Below are positions 1-8,163 of a DNA stretch of 64,000 bases, one piece after another. The position numbers were made by a program, and so were the translations under genes. Position 1 is the first letter of the stretch. Each line of letters opens with the position of its first letter. This DNA is from Hymenobacter cavernae (GTDB lineage Bacteria; Bacteroidota; Bacteroidia; Cytophagales; Hymenobacteraceae). The notes below the pieces were generated by a model. The model did no database searches. It was not told where the DNA came from and saw only the letters and a program-made list of their open reading frames with translations. The stretch is from NCBI RefSeq assembly GCF_014641455.1, contig NZ_BMHT01000002.1:1-64000 (forward strand). The letters run 5' to 3'.

Positions 1-240
1 ACGCTATGTGCGCTGTACCGCCGAAGCAGGCACAGCACCTTACCAATTTGTCTTTTCCAATCACTCAAAGAACGTCTGCTCATCCCAATCAGATGAACGT
101 GGGGGCTAGCACGCTAGCCCATGTATTCACTACCTCTTTGCCTGCTCAGCAGCACCCGTTGCGAAACTGTAGCAAGGCACACTTTTGTTCCCGCGGCTAC
201 TCTAATTAGCTTCCGATTGAAGCCTTGGTTCGTTTTGGGA
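1..240 (-). promoter_or_regulatory. Probable rRNA operon leader with boxA-like element (leftward)
   Basis: No convincing protein gene lies in the first 698 bases. Read on the minus strand, the DNA downstream of the two promoters at 244-273 and 338-367 contains a boxA-like GTTCTTTGA (positions 73 down to 65) followed by a stretch of the kind seen ahead of 16S genes in Bacteroidota, and a hairpin of GGGCTAGC/GCTAGCCC arms near 103-121. I infer that this is the transcribed leader of an rRNA operon whose 16S gene starts beyond the left edge. Another highly expressed gene is possible. Confidence 0.5.
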
Positions 241-243
241 GTG

Positions 244-273
244 CAAAGATAGCAGCTTCTTTTCTAAAAACAA
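244..273 (-). promoter_or_regulatory. Bacteroidota sigma-A promoter, leftward (P2)
   Basis: On the minus strand TATCTTTG (251-244) matches the Bacteroidota -7 element TAnnTTTG exactly. A -33 TTG lies at 273-271, 19 nt upstream, the preferred spacing. It is the inner of two tandem promoters, an arrangement typical of stable RNA operons. Confidence 0.6.
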
Positions 274-337
274 GCAGAGAGCAAAAATATTTTTCTTAAC
301 TCGGTAACTCGTGCGCCCTTCCGGCTGAAGGGGGCTG

Positions 338-367
338 CAAAAGTACAAAGCCTTTTCATATTCGCAA
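338..367 (-). promoter_or_regulatory. Bacteroidota sigma-A promoter, leftward (P1)
   Basis: On the minus strand TACTTTTG (345-338) fits the -7 consensus TAnnTTTG, and a -33 TTG sits at 367-365, 19 nt away. Spacing and sequence match P2 about 94 bp downstream. The rest of the interval up to 698 has no gene that I can support; it contains scattered GCTAGC-type palindromes near 450-550. Confidence 0.6.
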
Positions 368-698
368 TACCTACCTCCTGTTTTTTTTAGCGACGCCTTT
401 TTTCTATTAAGCAAAGAATGAACTCTGAGGGAAATAAGAACTATGCGCTAGCTTCTAAGCACTTTAGCTGCTAGCGTGCATGAGTTACTATATCCTTTCT
501 AGTATATCACTGAGCATTGTATCTGTCAAGACTTAAGCACGCTAGCGTAGCATTAATAGCAGAATCTAGTGGAATGATCAAGTCTTAACCGATGCCTTAG
601 CGCACCTTTCATTGCAGGTATAAGGAGTAAGTGGGAATCTGTTGTGTTTATTGTAACTCTGCAAGCATGTTTCTAACTAGGTACCAACGAGCTTACTG

Positions 699-2138
699 AT
701 GGTCCCAAGCGGCTCCTCATCCATGGATACAGATTTTCTACCTGCTATCAAAGCAAGCGCTATAGTAGGCGCGCTGATTTTTAACATTCTGTTCAGCGTG
801 TTCCTTGCTAAGATTATGCAACGGTTTTTTGACTTGCCCACACGTTTGCCTCGCTGGAATACATTCATTAATAGTATCTGGGTACCCGGTTCTATAGTGA
901 GCTTGATTCTGGTGGTCTTTGGCATTAATACAGACGTGCTGGTCAACATTTTCTGGAGCTGTGCACTGGTGATGATTATACTAGTGCTGGTAAGGCTACG
1001 CGATTACCGGCCAGCACGCACTATTCTGACGGCAGTAGCACCTTATACACTTCACCTAGCTGTTACAACCATTTTGCGGCTTCTGAATAGTGGTCTGTTG
1101 AAGTACTTCGACGATTTCTTCGAGTCGTGGCGTGTGTTTGGATGGATTTGGCTTTTTTCTTTCATCTGGATTGCTCGAAATCAGAAGAAAACTCTTGCTA
1201 AAGAGCAGCTTTTGCGAGAGGAAGAGGAGAAAGCCAAACAGCAAATAGCTGCTCAGAATACAGAGCTAGAGCGTATGGTAGCCGAGCGCACAGCAGCATT
1301 GACCCAACAAGCGAAGGCACTACAATCGACGCTTACGGAACTGCGCACCACTCAAGCACAGCTGATTCAGGCGGAAAAGATGGCGAGCCTAGGTGAGCTG
1401 ACGGCTGGTATTGCTCACGAGATTCAGAATCCGCTGAACTTCGTTAACAACTTCGCTGAGGTGAGTGTGGAGTTGTGTCAGGAGTTGCGTGAGGAGGTGG
1501 ATAAGCTAGGTTTAGCGGAGGCAGACAAGGAATATATGCTTGAGATTCTAAATGATCTGAGTCATAATCAGGCGAAGATCAACCAACACGGCCAGCGGGC
1601 TGCCAGCATCGTGAAGGGAATGCTACAACATAGCCGCGCCAGCACTGGCGAGCGACAAGCCACGGATCTGAACGACTTGGCCGACGAGTACTTGCGCTTG
1701 GCTTATCATGGGTTACGCGCCAAAGACAAAACATTTAATGCTACACTTAGTACGAGCTTCGATGAGAAGGTAGGCCAGATAGAAGTGCTGCCGCAAGACC
1801 TAGGTCGGGTGCTGCTGAACCTGTTCTCGAATGCTTTTTATGCTGTACAGCAACGGCAAAAGCAAGGGGAGCCTGACTATCAACCCACCGTGACGGTGAG
1901 CACCAAACGCGAAAACAGCCAGATAAAAATCTATGTGCGCGACAATGGCACGGGCATTCCGGAGGCAGTGCGCCAGAAGATCTTTCAACCATTTTTCACT
2001 ACAAAGCCTTCGGGCGAAGGCACCGGCCTAGGCTTATCGTTGAGCTATGACATTGTCACGAAGGCTCATAACGGCACGCTGGCGGTGGAAAGCCAGGAAG
2101 GCAAAGGCACCGACTTTATCGTTAGCTTGCCCGCCTAG
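699..2138 (+). CDS. Membrane sensor histidine kinase
   Basis: This kinase should autophosphorylate and pass phosphate to the receivers encoded just downstream. Five hydrophobic segments (about residues 20-38, 60-75, 79-98, 108-128, 144-159) are followed by a charged coiled coil (about 163-228), a HisKA helix with the phospho-acceptor His240 in IAHEIQNPLNF, and a C-terminal HATPase domain (N-box NLFSNAFYAV, G1 DNGTGIP, G2 GTGLGLSLS). No PAS, HAMP or large periplasmic domain is visible, so the signal is presumably sensed in or at the membrane. ATG 699 gives 479 aa; ATG 723 (MDTDFLP) is an equally plausible start. It is the first gene of a three-gene operon. The family is certain; the stimulus is unknown. 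Confidence 0.93.
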   Translation: MVPSGSSSMDTDFLPAIKASAIVGALIFNILFSVFLAKIMQRFFDLPTRLPRWNTFINSIWVPGSIVSLILVVFGINTDVLVNIFWSCALVMIILVLVRLRDYRPARTILTAVAPYTLHLAVTTILRLLNSGLLKYFDDFFESWRVFGWIWLFSFIWIARNQKKTLAKEQLLREEEEKAKQQIAAQNTELERMVAERTAALTQQAKALQSTLTELRTTQAQLIQAEKMASLGELTAGIAHEIQNPLNFVNNFAEVSVELCQELREEVDKLGLAEADKEYMLEILNDLSHNQAKINQHGQRAASIVKGMLQHSRASTGERQATDLNDLADEYLRLAYHGLRAKDKTFNATLSTSFDEKVGQIEVLPQDLGRVLLNLFSNAFYAVQQRQKQGEPDYQPTVTVSTKRENSQIKIYVRDNGTGIPEAVRQKIFQPFFTTKPSGEGTGLGLSLSYDIVTKAHNGTLAVESQEGKGTDFIVSLPA

Positions 2139-2175
2139 GTTCTATTTTGCCTACCCATTATTATCTTCGCTGACA

Positions 2176-2574
2176 ATGAAAATACTGGTAGTTGACGACG
2201 AAATGGACGTACGCGTGCTTTTTGAGCAGCGCTTCCGAAGGGAGATTCGCAGCGGAGAATTCTCTTTTTCCTTTGCGTATTCGGGCGAAGAGGCGCTGGC
2301 CTACCTGCACGAACATGCCTCCGAAGTTGTGCTGATTCTCTCCGATATCAACATGCCGGGCATGAGCGGTTTGGAGTTGCTGCGCCATATCCGGCAAGAG
2401 TACCCGGCACCACCTGCTATTCCGTCGCTTCAGGTGATGATGATCACGGCTTATGGTGACGAGACCAGTCGCCTGCAAGCAATGCAATTGGGTGCCAGCG
2501 ACTTCTTAACCAAACCTGTAGACTTTGCCGCGCTGAAAACGAAACTCATCTCCCTGGAAAATCATGAAAACTAA
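2176..2574 (+). CDS. Single-domain response regulator
   Basis: The 132-aa protein is a stand-alone receiver domain. It has the acidic pocket VVDDE near the N-terminus, phospho-acceptor Asp57 in LSDINMPG, the Thr of MITAYGD and the conserved Lys of FLTKPVDF, with no output domain. ATG 2176 is chosen because it opens directly on the receiver motif MKILVVDDE; the frame is open further upstream but that part overlaps the kinase gene. It starts 37 bp after the kinase stop and overlaps the next gene by 11 bp, so the three are probably co-transcribed. It probably acts as a phosphate shuttle or competes with the receiver-cyclase for phosphate (inference). Confidence 0.92.
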   Translation: MKILVVDDEMDVRVLFEQRFRREIRSGEFSFSFAYSGEEALAYLHEHASEVVLILSDINMPGMSGLELLRHIRQEYPAPPAIPSLQVMMITAYGDETSRLQAMQLGASDFLTKPVDFAALKTKLISLENHEN

Positions 2575-3610
2575 GATTCTGGTGGTAGACGATGAAGCGG
2601 ACCTAGAGTTGCTCATCAAACAGAAGTTTCGGCGCAAGATTCGCGAGAACGTATACGAGTTCCTGTTTGCCAGCAACGGCCAAGAAGCCCTGACTCGTGT
2701 GCAGGAAACACCAGACTTAGATATCGTACTGAGCGACATCAACATGCCGGTGATGGATGGGCTGACGCTGCTCAGCAAGCTACCAGAAGCTAATCCGGTG
2801 ATCAAAACGGTGATGGTTTCGGCCTACGGCGATATGCAGAACATTCGCACGGCCATGAACCGCGGGGCCTTCGACTTCGTGTTTAAGCCCGTGGATTTCA
2901 GTGACCTAGAGCTGACAATGGACAAAACTGCCTCGCATGTGCAGCAGCTCCGAGAAACACTACGAGCCATCCAGGAAAACAACATCCTGAAGATGTACGT
3001 CGATGAAACAGTGCTAAACGTGATGGGGCAACCGGGCTTCGAGAACAAGCTGATGGTAAGCGAATTGGTGGAAGCCACGGTCGTTTTCATGGACATTTGC
3101 GGCTTCACAGCTCTTTCCGAAGTACTGCCGCCCGGCGACGTGGTGGGATTGCTCAACAAGTACTTCGACCAGATGGTGCAGGAGGTGATTGCGCAGGGCG
3201 GCTACATCGACAAGTTCATGGGCGACGCGGTAATGGCCGTATTCCGCGGCGATTACCACCTCGACCGCGCCATCGACGCGGCGCTATCGGTGCGCAATGT
3301 GATACAGGCCAACGAGGATACACTACCGAATGGCAAGCTCTATCGGCCAGAGGTCAGCATCGGCATCAACACGGGCGAGATGGTGTCGGGCAATATCGGC
3401 TCAGCGTCGCTCAAGCGCTTGGATTACACCGTAATAGGTGATAACGTGAACGTGAGTCAACGTCTGCAATCGGCGGCCAAGCCGGGTCAGATTATCATCA
3501 CTGAGGCCATTTATCAGCGCGTAAAAGAGTCGTTTCAGTGCAACCCGGTTGGCGAAGCAACACTGAAGAATAAGACCTTACCTGTGATGACGTATGAGGT
3601 AGTAGCGTGA
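2564..3610 (+). CDS. Response regulator with class III adenylate cyclase output
   Basis: Residues 1-120 are a receiver domain (VVDDE, phospho-acceptor Asp58 in LSDINMP, Lys108 in FKPVD). A helical linker (about 120-165) leads to a class III nucleotide cyclase domain (about 168-348). The metal-binding aspartates are visible as Asp177 (FMDICGF) and Asp221 (KFMGDAV). The purine-selecting pair Lys217 and Asp287 (LDYTVIGD) is the adenylate type, and the transition-state Asn296 and Arg300 (NVSQR) are present. The enzyme is therefore expected to make cAMP from ATP under phosphorylation control. The start ATG overlaps the preceding receiver gene by 11 bp. Its convergent neighbour ends in a cNMP-binding domain, a plausible cAMP reader. 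Confidence 0.92.
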   Translation: MKTKILVVDDEADLELLIKQKFRRKIRENVYEFLFASNGQEALTRVQETPDLDIVLSDINMPVMDGLTLLSKLPEANPVIKTVMVSAYGDMQNIRTAMNRGAFDFVFKPVDFSDLELTMDKTASHVQQLRETLRAIQENNILKMYVDETVLNVMGQPGFENKLMVSELVEATVVFMDICGFTALSEVLPPGDVVGLLNKYFDQMVQEVIAQGGYIDKFMGDAVMAVFRGDYHLDRAIDAALSVRNVIQANEDTLPNGKLYRPEVSIGINTGEMVSGNIGSASLKRLDYTVIGDNVNVSQRLQSAAKPGQIIITEAIYQRVKESFQCNPVGEATLKNKTLPVMTYEVVA

Positions 3611-3684
3611 GGTGAGGTGGCGAGGTAGTGAGTTTACTTTTCGGCAATTAGACCTAGGTAGACTCACCACCTCACTATCTCACC
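3611..3684. repeat. GGTGAG/CTCACC inverted repeat at gene 3' ends
   Basis: An arm of GGTGAG-type units (3611-3633) faces a near-complementary arm of CTCACC-type units (3662-3684), with an ACCTAGGT site in the loop. The right arm runs into the 3' end of the minus-strand gene and supplies its last codons (Met-Val-Arg-stop). The same repeat family recurs near 17897, 41844, 48770 and inside pheS near 57329. Confidence 0.7.
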
Positions 3685-6395
3685 ATTTCGTTCTGCCGGC
3701 GCAGGCGTTGGCATAGCACCCGCATGATGTTGCGCAGCACTTCGCTGCGCTCTTCCATCACATCGTAGAAGTCCTCCTGATCGAGGCGAAAGGCAACGAC
3801 GTTGCCTTTCGTCACGGCAGTGGCGGAACGCGGCTCCGCGTCGAGCAAAGCTAGCTCGCCGAAGAAGTCGCCTTTGCAGAACGTTGCCAGCTGCTGCGCG
3901 CCGTTGAAAATCCTGACTTCTCCCTCATAAACAATAAACAGCGAGGTACCTAGGTCGCCTTTGGCAAATATCTGCTCCTCATCATGAAAGGTCACTTCTT
4001 TCATGATGGGCACAATGCTGCTGAGCACGTTTTCGGGCGTAGTAGCGAAAAGGGCAGTATTTTTCAGAACGGCGACGCGCTCGATAGCGGCGATGTGGGA
4101 AGTGGTGGCGTGGTGGCTCATGCGCAAAGACGTAAGAGTGGGGTGAGCGGCAAGCAAGGATTGATAAAGCGCAGGCCGACGTTCGGCCACTTGGTCCAGC
4201 ACCTCAAATGCGCTTTCCTGAACGAGAATATTGGTACTACCTAGGTGCGGCAAAAGCTCCTTTGCGAGCGAAGCTATGGGCTGCCACTGACGCAGCGCCA
4301 CGCTGATGGTCCAGTCGGAAAAGGTGGTTTCGCCGCACCGGATGATGGTATTTACAATGGGTTCGGCAGCTAGGTTCGAAGTTATCAACCGATCGAATAC
4401 GCGGACTTTCTCCCGGATAGGCATTACTTCCAACAACGTTTGGAGACCTAGGTAGATGGGACGGGCAATGACGTTGTCCAGCATCTCCAGGGCGTTGGCC
4501 TGCCGTTCGCGGGCGGCGTGCGCCACCCCGCGCTGAACGTCGGCAATTGTTTGGGGAGAATACAGCTGAAACAGCAAGCCAAATAGTCGCTGCTGTACTT
4601 TGGTCAGCTCGTAGTCGAGGGCACGGTGGAGACCTAGGTCGGCGGTATCTGCCTGACCATGCAGGAGCACCTGAGCCAGCTGCATTTCGGCTAGCACCAA
4701 GTCTTCAAACAGCGGTGCGTCAGCGACATCGGGCTCGAAGCTGCGCAACGCCCGCAGGGCAACCTCCCGCCGCGTGAGGCTAGGTTGCTGCGCCAGCTTC
4801 ACCAGGGCCTGCCGACTAGCGGGCACCCGAATCTCACCGCAAACTCTGGCTATGCGCCGCACCAAAGCATCATCGGAGTTGGTTTGCAGCACAGCCGCCA
4901 ACTCAGGCACAGCAGTCTGACCTAGCTGCACTAGCTGCTCAGCCGCGATGTGGCGCCGCTTCTTATCAGTTAGTGCCTCGATAAGCTGCTTGACATCTGG
5001 CCCGATAGAAGGCTTCGCCGTTGCGTCGTTTTGTTTGTTGCCCGATACTTCTGCCCAGCCTTGGCTAGGTGTGCTAGCTTCATCATGATTCGTGAAGCGG
5101 CGACTCAGGGCGTGTTGCAGCTCGGTGAGGTAATGACCATAGGTGCGGTGCAAAAAGTAAACGGCACCGGCCATAAATAGCGCCATCCAGGCAAATGGTG
5201 CCCATTGGCTAAGCGCCGGAAAAAAGTGCAGGCCAAAGAGCAGCCCGCCGGCCAGCGCCATACCGAGCGGCTCGTAAAAGCCCTTCACCAACGTGTGCGC
5301 CTGCAAGCGCTCCGGTGCCGATAAAGGCTGAAACAGCACCAGAAACACGGGGTCGAAGATGGCGCGGCGCAGCACTTCCAGCAATAGATAAAGGCCACAG
5401 AAGTAAAGCAGCAAGGTACTTTCCCTGACCTGCTCCACCCACAAGCCACCGAACAGCAGCAAGCTGGCCAGCACCACAATGGGCAACGCAATCAGCATCC
5501 AGCGGATGCCGAGCTTATTCATGACGGCGTGCGAAAACAGCAGCTTGAAAAGCGACGCCAGCAAATACGTGAGCACCAGCACGCTGCCCACGTACCTCAT
5601 CACGCTGGCCTGGTCGTGAAACTTGTGCTTCACATTCACAAAGAAGGAGTATTCCACGCCCGTCGTGACGGCGGCAATGGCGGTCAGGCTCAAGCACAAG
5701 GTCAGCACCAACTGACTATCACCGAACCACTTGCGCAAGCCCGGCGCCACGGCTTGCGTGCGAGCGGCGCGGGCTGCCGCCTTCACTTCTACGTCGTGCA
5801 GGCGGCCGGTAGCCCGCAAGGTCAGCAGGGCACCTAGGTAGGCTGCGAAGGCCGTGAGCAACAGCCACAACAGATCCGAGTGGTGGTGAATCAGAATGGC
5901 CAGCACGGCACCCAAGGCTTTAGCGGGCATGTCGCCGGAGCTGATAACGCTGAACAATCGACGACCCTGGCGCACATCGAACACCACCGCCGAGACGCCC
6001 CAAAACTCCAGATTAGTAAGCAGATAAATAACGCGGTAGCCCGCCATAATAGCCACGGCCGCTGCCACCGAATGACCTAGGGTGATGAGCACGCCCAGCA
6101 CGCCCGTGACCACCACCACCGATAGCAGTACCCGCACAGCCAAGCTTTGCAGCGGCAAATGATGCTCGTAGTGCCCGTAGATTTTGCTGGCACCCATCAT
6201 GGCCAGCGCGGCCACGCCATACGCCAGGGGCAAGTTCCGCTCGGGGTTGTTTTCGAGCAGAATCACGTTGGCCGACACGTACACCAGAATGGTCCCGATG
6301 CCCAGCAGAAAGTTATGCAGAAAGAACAGCCCGACCGTGCGCCCTTCCTCAGGACGGATGCCAACCAGCTGCTGCCAGCGTTCAAGTAATGTCAT
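3675..6395 (-). CDS. MFS-like transporter fused to HEAT repeats and a cyclic-nucleotide-binding domain
   Basis: A 906-aa fusion. The first half (about 1-460) is a polytopic membrane domain with about twelve hydrophobic segments, resembling the Npt1/ATP:ADP-antiporter-like MFS proteins common in Bacteroidota. The middle carries HEAT-like helices (AEQLVQLGQTAVPELAAVL and following). The last 125 residues are a cNMP-binding domain with an intact phosphate-binding cassette (GDFFGELALLDAEPRSATAV, including the Arg). I place the start at Met MTLLERWQQLVG (6395). Starting at 6515 would add 40 unusual residues and overlap the divergent gene. It sits tail to tail with the adenylate-cyclase regulator, which suggests cAMP-gated transport (inference). 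The substrate is unknown. Confidence 0.85.
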   Translation of the reverse strand: MTLLERWQQLVGIRPEEGRTVGLFFLHNFLLGIGTILVYVSANVILLENNPERNLPLAYGVAALAMMGASKIYGHYEHHLPLQSLAVRVLLSVVVVTGVLGVLITLGHSVAAAVAIMAGYRVIYLLTNLEFWGVSAVVFDVRQGRRLFSVISSGDMPAKALGAVLAILIHHHSDLLWLLLTAFAAYLGALLTLRATGRLHDVEVKAAARAARTQAVAPGLRKWFGDSQLVLTLCLSLTAIAAVTTGVEYSFFVNVKHKFHDQASVMRYVGSVLVLTYLLASLFKLLFSHAVMNKLGIRWMLIALPIVVLASLLLFGGLWVEQVRESTLLLYFCGLYLLLEVLRRAIFDPVFLVLFQPLSAPERLQAHTLVKGFYEPLGMALAGGLLFGLHFFPALSQWAPFAWMALFMAGAVYFLHRTYGHYLTELQHALSRRFTNHDEASTPSQGWAEVSGNKQNDATAKPSIGPDVKQLIEALTDKKRRHIAAEQLVQLGQTAVPELAAVLQTNSDDALVRRIARVCGEIRVPASRQALVKLAQQPSLTRREVALRALRSFEPDVADAPLFEDLVLAEMQLAQVLLHGQADTADLGLHRALDYELTKVQQRLFGLLFQLYSPQTIADVQRGVAHAARERQANALEMLDNVIARPIYLGLQTLLEVMPIREKVRVFDRLITSNLAAEPIVNTIIRCGETTFSDWTISVALRQWQPIASLAKELLPHLGSTNILVQESAFEVLDQVAERRPALYQSLLAAHPTLTSLRMSHHATTSHIAAIERVAVLKNTALFATTPENVLSSIVPIMKEVTFHDEEQIFAKGDLGTSLFIVYEGEVRIFNGAQQLATFCKGDFFGELALLDAEPRSATAVTKGNVVAFRLDQEDFYDVMEERSEVLRNIMRVLCQRLRRQNEMVR

Positions 6396-6513
6396 GCCAG
6401 AGAAAAAAGGAATGTCTAGCGGCTTAATAGAACTGCAAGATAGGCGCCCAATCAGCGCACAGTATCGAATTTTCCTTTTAATATAGAGCATCCTACTCTC
6501 CCCGCTGCCTGCC

Positions 6514-7101
6514 ATGGACTGTCACCGCGCCGAAACGTACGTGCTGCGGGAGCTGCGTGAGCACCTCTCGCCTACCCTCCACTACCACGGTCTGCACCAT
6601 ACGCTCGACGTGGTAGCCCAGGCGCAGTTGTTGGCGGAAGGCGAAGGCATCACTGATCTGGAAGACCTAGCCCTGCTGCGCACGGCCGCGCACTACCACG
6701 ACGCTGGCTTTCTGACTACTTACCAAGGTCACGAGGCGGCCGGCTGCGAGCTGGCGCGCCGCGTGTTGCCCGGCATGGACTACTCGCCGGCGCAGATTGA
6801 GCTGATTTGCAGCCTCATCATGGCCACGCGCCTACCCCAAAGCCCCGGCGACTTGCTGCTGGCCAAGATCCTCTGCGACGCCGACCTCGACTACCTAGGT
6901 CGGTCGGAGGATTTCTGGCCCATCAGCCACACCTTGCGCACCGAGCTGGAGGCGCACGGCTCGGTAGTAGACGACCAAACCTGGAACGAAGGCCAGGTTA
7001 AGTTTTTGAGCGCGCATCACTACTGGACGGCCACCGCCACTGCCCGCGGCGAGGCCAATAAACAAGCCCGCTTAGCGGAAGTGCGCGCTTTGCTGCGCTA
7101 A
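6514..7101 (+). CDS. HD-domain metal-dependent phosphohydrolase
   Basis: The 195-aa protein shows the HD superfamily metal ligands: His28 in HGLHHTLDV, the His62-Asp63 pair in AAHYHDAGF, and a later Asp in CDADLDYLG. No signal peptide or other domain is present. Small stand-alone HD proteins of this kind hydrolyse nucleotide or nucleoside phosphates in the cytoplasm, but the substrate cannot be read from the sequence. It is divergent from the transporter-cNMP gene; the intergenic space is about 118 bp if that gene starts at 6395. Confidence 0.85.
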   Translation: MDCHRAETYVLRELREHLSPTLHYHGLHHTLDVVAQAQLLAEGEGITDLEDLALLRTAAHYHDAGFLTTYQGHEAAGCELARRVLPGMDYSPAQIELICSLIMATRLPQSPGDLLLAKILCDADLDYLGRSEDFWPISHTLRTELEAHGSVVDDQTWNEGQVKFLSAHHYWTATATARGEANKQARLAEVRALLR

Positions 7102-7204
7102 GCAGTCGTTTTCGTTCCTGAGAGGCTGCTCGGCCGCATGTTCCGCTCATAGCTTTATGGTTGAGCTTCAGGAACCTAATGCTGCTGTTCTTACCTTCGC
7201 CCTC

Positions 7205-7690
7205 ATGCTTTCAGAAATACTTTTTTACTCCCTCGACCGCGCCATCCGGCAATACCGCAAGTTTGCCCAGGGCAACATCGACCGCGCCGGTATTGACATC
7301 ACCGTGGATCAGTGGCTGGTGCTGCGCGTGATTGAGGAGCACGACGACCTGACGCAGGCCGAAATGGCAGAGCGCGTGTTCAAAGATCAGGCGTCGGTGG
7401 CGCGCATTATTGCCCTGCTGCTCAAGCGGGGTTTGCTGAAAGCCGAGCCGCTGCCGCAGGATGGGCGGCGCATGCGCCTGCGCGTTTCGACGCTCGGCCA
7501 CGAGGTGCTGGCCGCCGTGCAGCCGGTGGTGCTCAGCAACCGTGCCGTTGCGCTGGCAGGCCTAGCCGAAACCGACCTAGCCCAAATGCGGCAGAGCCTG
7601 GAACGCATCTACACCAATTGTCTGCCGAAGACGCCGGTTGTCGAAAGCACGCCGGCCGCGCTGCCTTTGCCGGATAATACCAACCGGTAA
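7205..7690 (+). CDS. MarR-family transcriptional regulator
   Basis: A compact winged-helix regulator of about 161 aa. An N-terminal dimerisation helix (MLSEILFYSLDRAIRQYRKF) is followed by the helix-turn-helix LTQAEMAERVFKDQASVARI and the wing (PLPQDGRRMRLRVSTLGHEV) characteristic of MarR proteins. ATG 7205 gives the usual family N-terminus; ATG 7157 would add 16 residues. A -7-like TACCTTCG lies about 10 bp upstream of 7205, which would give a nearly leaderless message and also argues for this start. No effector gene is adjacent apart from a small unknown gene, so the regulon is unknown. Confidence 0.88.
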   Translation: MLSEILFYSLDRAIRQYRKFAQGNIDRAGIDITVDQWLVLRVIEEHDDLTQAEMAERVFKDQASVARIIALLLKRGLLKAEPLPQDGRRMRLRVSTLGHEVLAAVQPVVLSNRAVALAGLAETDLAQMRQSLERIYTNCLPKTPVVESTPAALPLPDNTNR

Positions 7691-7848
7691 GAACCCAGGT
7701 TTGATCTTAAAGGAATATACGATTCTCCGCTCCCGGCATTTTGAGCCTGCTTTTTGCATGCTCCTTTATCTGAACCGGAAAAGAACTATCAGAATCTTTA
7801 TTCGCGCCGCTCACAGGCTAACCTGATCAGCGGCCCGCTTTTGGTCGT

Positions 7849-8151
7849 ATGCTTACATTAATCGACTCATCTTCAAACAACTTGCTTTGCGCAGGCACCG
7901 TTGTGCGCGTCGTGTTTTCAACTGTCCCGCCCGAGAACAAAGGCTTGCAGGGCGTGATCCGCAAGCGCTTCAAAACGCACATGCCCAGCTTCCGCATCCG
8001 GGCTTGTGGCAAGCTTACCGGCGAGCGGTATTACGTTGATTTTACGGCCCCGAAGGACACGGAAATGCGCAGCATCCGGTACGAAGTCGATACGCTCGCC
8101 ATGGCGTACGCGGTTAGTATTAAGGATGCCAAAGACGCGCAGCCAGCCTAA
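7849..8151 (+). CDS. Small hypothetical protein
   Basis: A 100-aa soluble basic protein of a family I do not recognise, with no signal peptide or membrane segment. It has alternating beta-like hydrophobic stretches (TVVRVVFSTVPP, RYYVDFTAP, IRYEVDTLAMAYAVSI), suggesting a small beta-rich fold. Base composition and codon use match the neighbours and the frame contains no unusual codons. It ends 12 bp before the stop codon of the convergent S41 peptidase gene. The interval 7691-7848 upstream holds no recognisable signal. Confidence 0.55.
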   Translation: MLTLIDSSSNNLLCAGTVVRVVFSTVPPENKGLQGVIRKRFKTHMPSFRIRACGKLTGERYYVDFTAPKDTEMRSIRYEVDTLAMAYAVSIKDAKDAQPA

Positions 8152-8163
8152 CCAACCTAGGTG

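Noticed and set aside
202..414. A 70-aa open frame on the minus strand
   Set aside because: It lies across the tandem promoters and leader of the presumed rRNA operon and has no protein-like composition.
3097..3441. A 114-aa Arg-rich frame inside the cyclase gene
   Set aside because: It overlaps the conserved cyclase domain in a shifted frame and has the composition of a GC-rich shadow.
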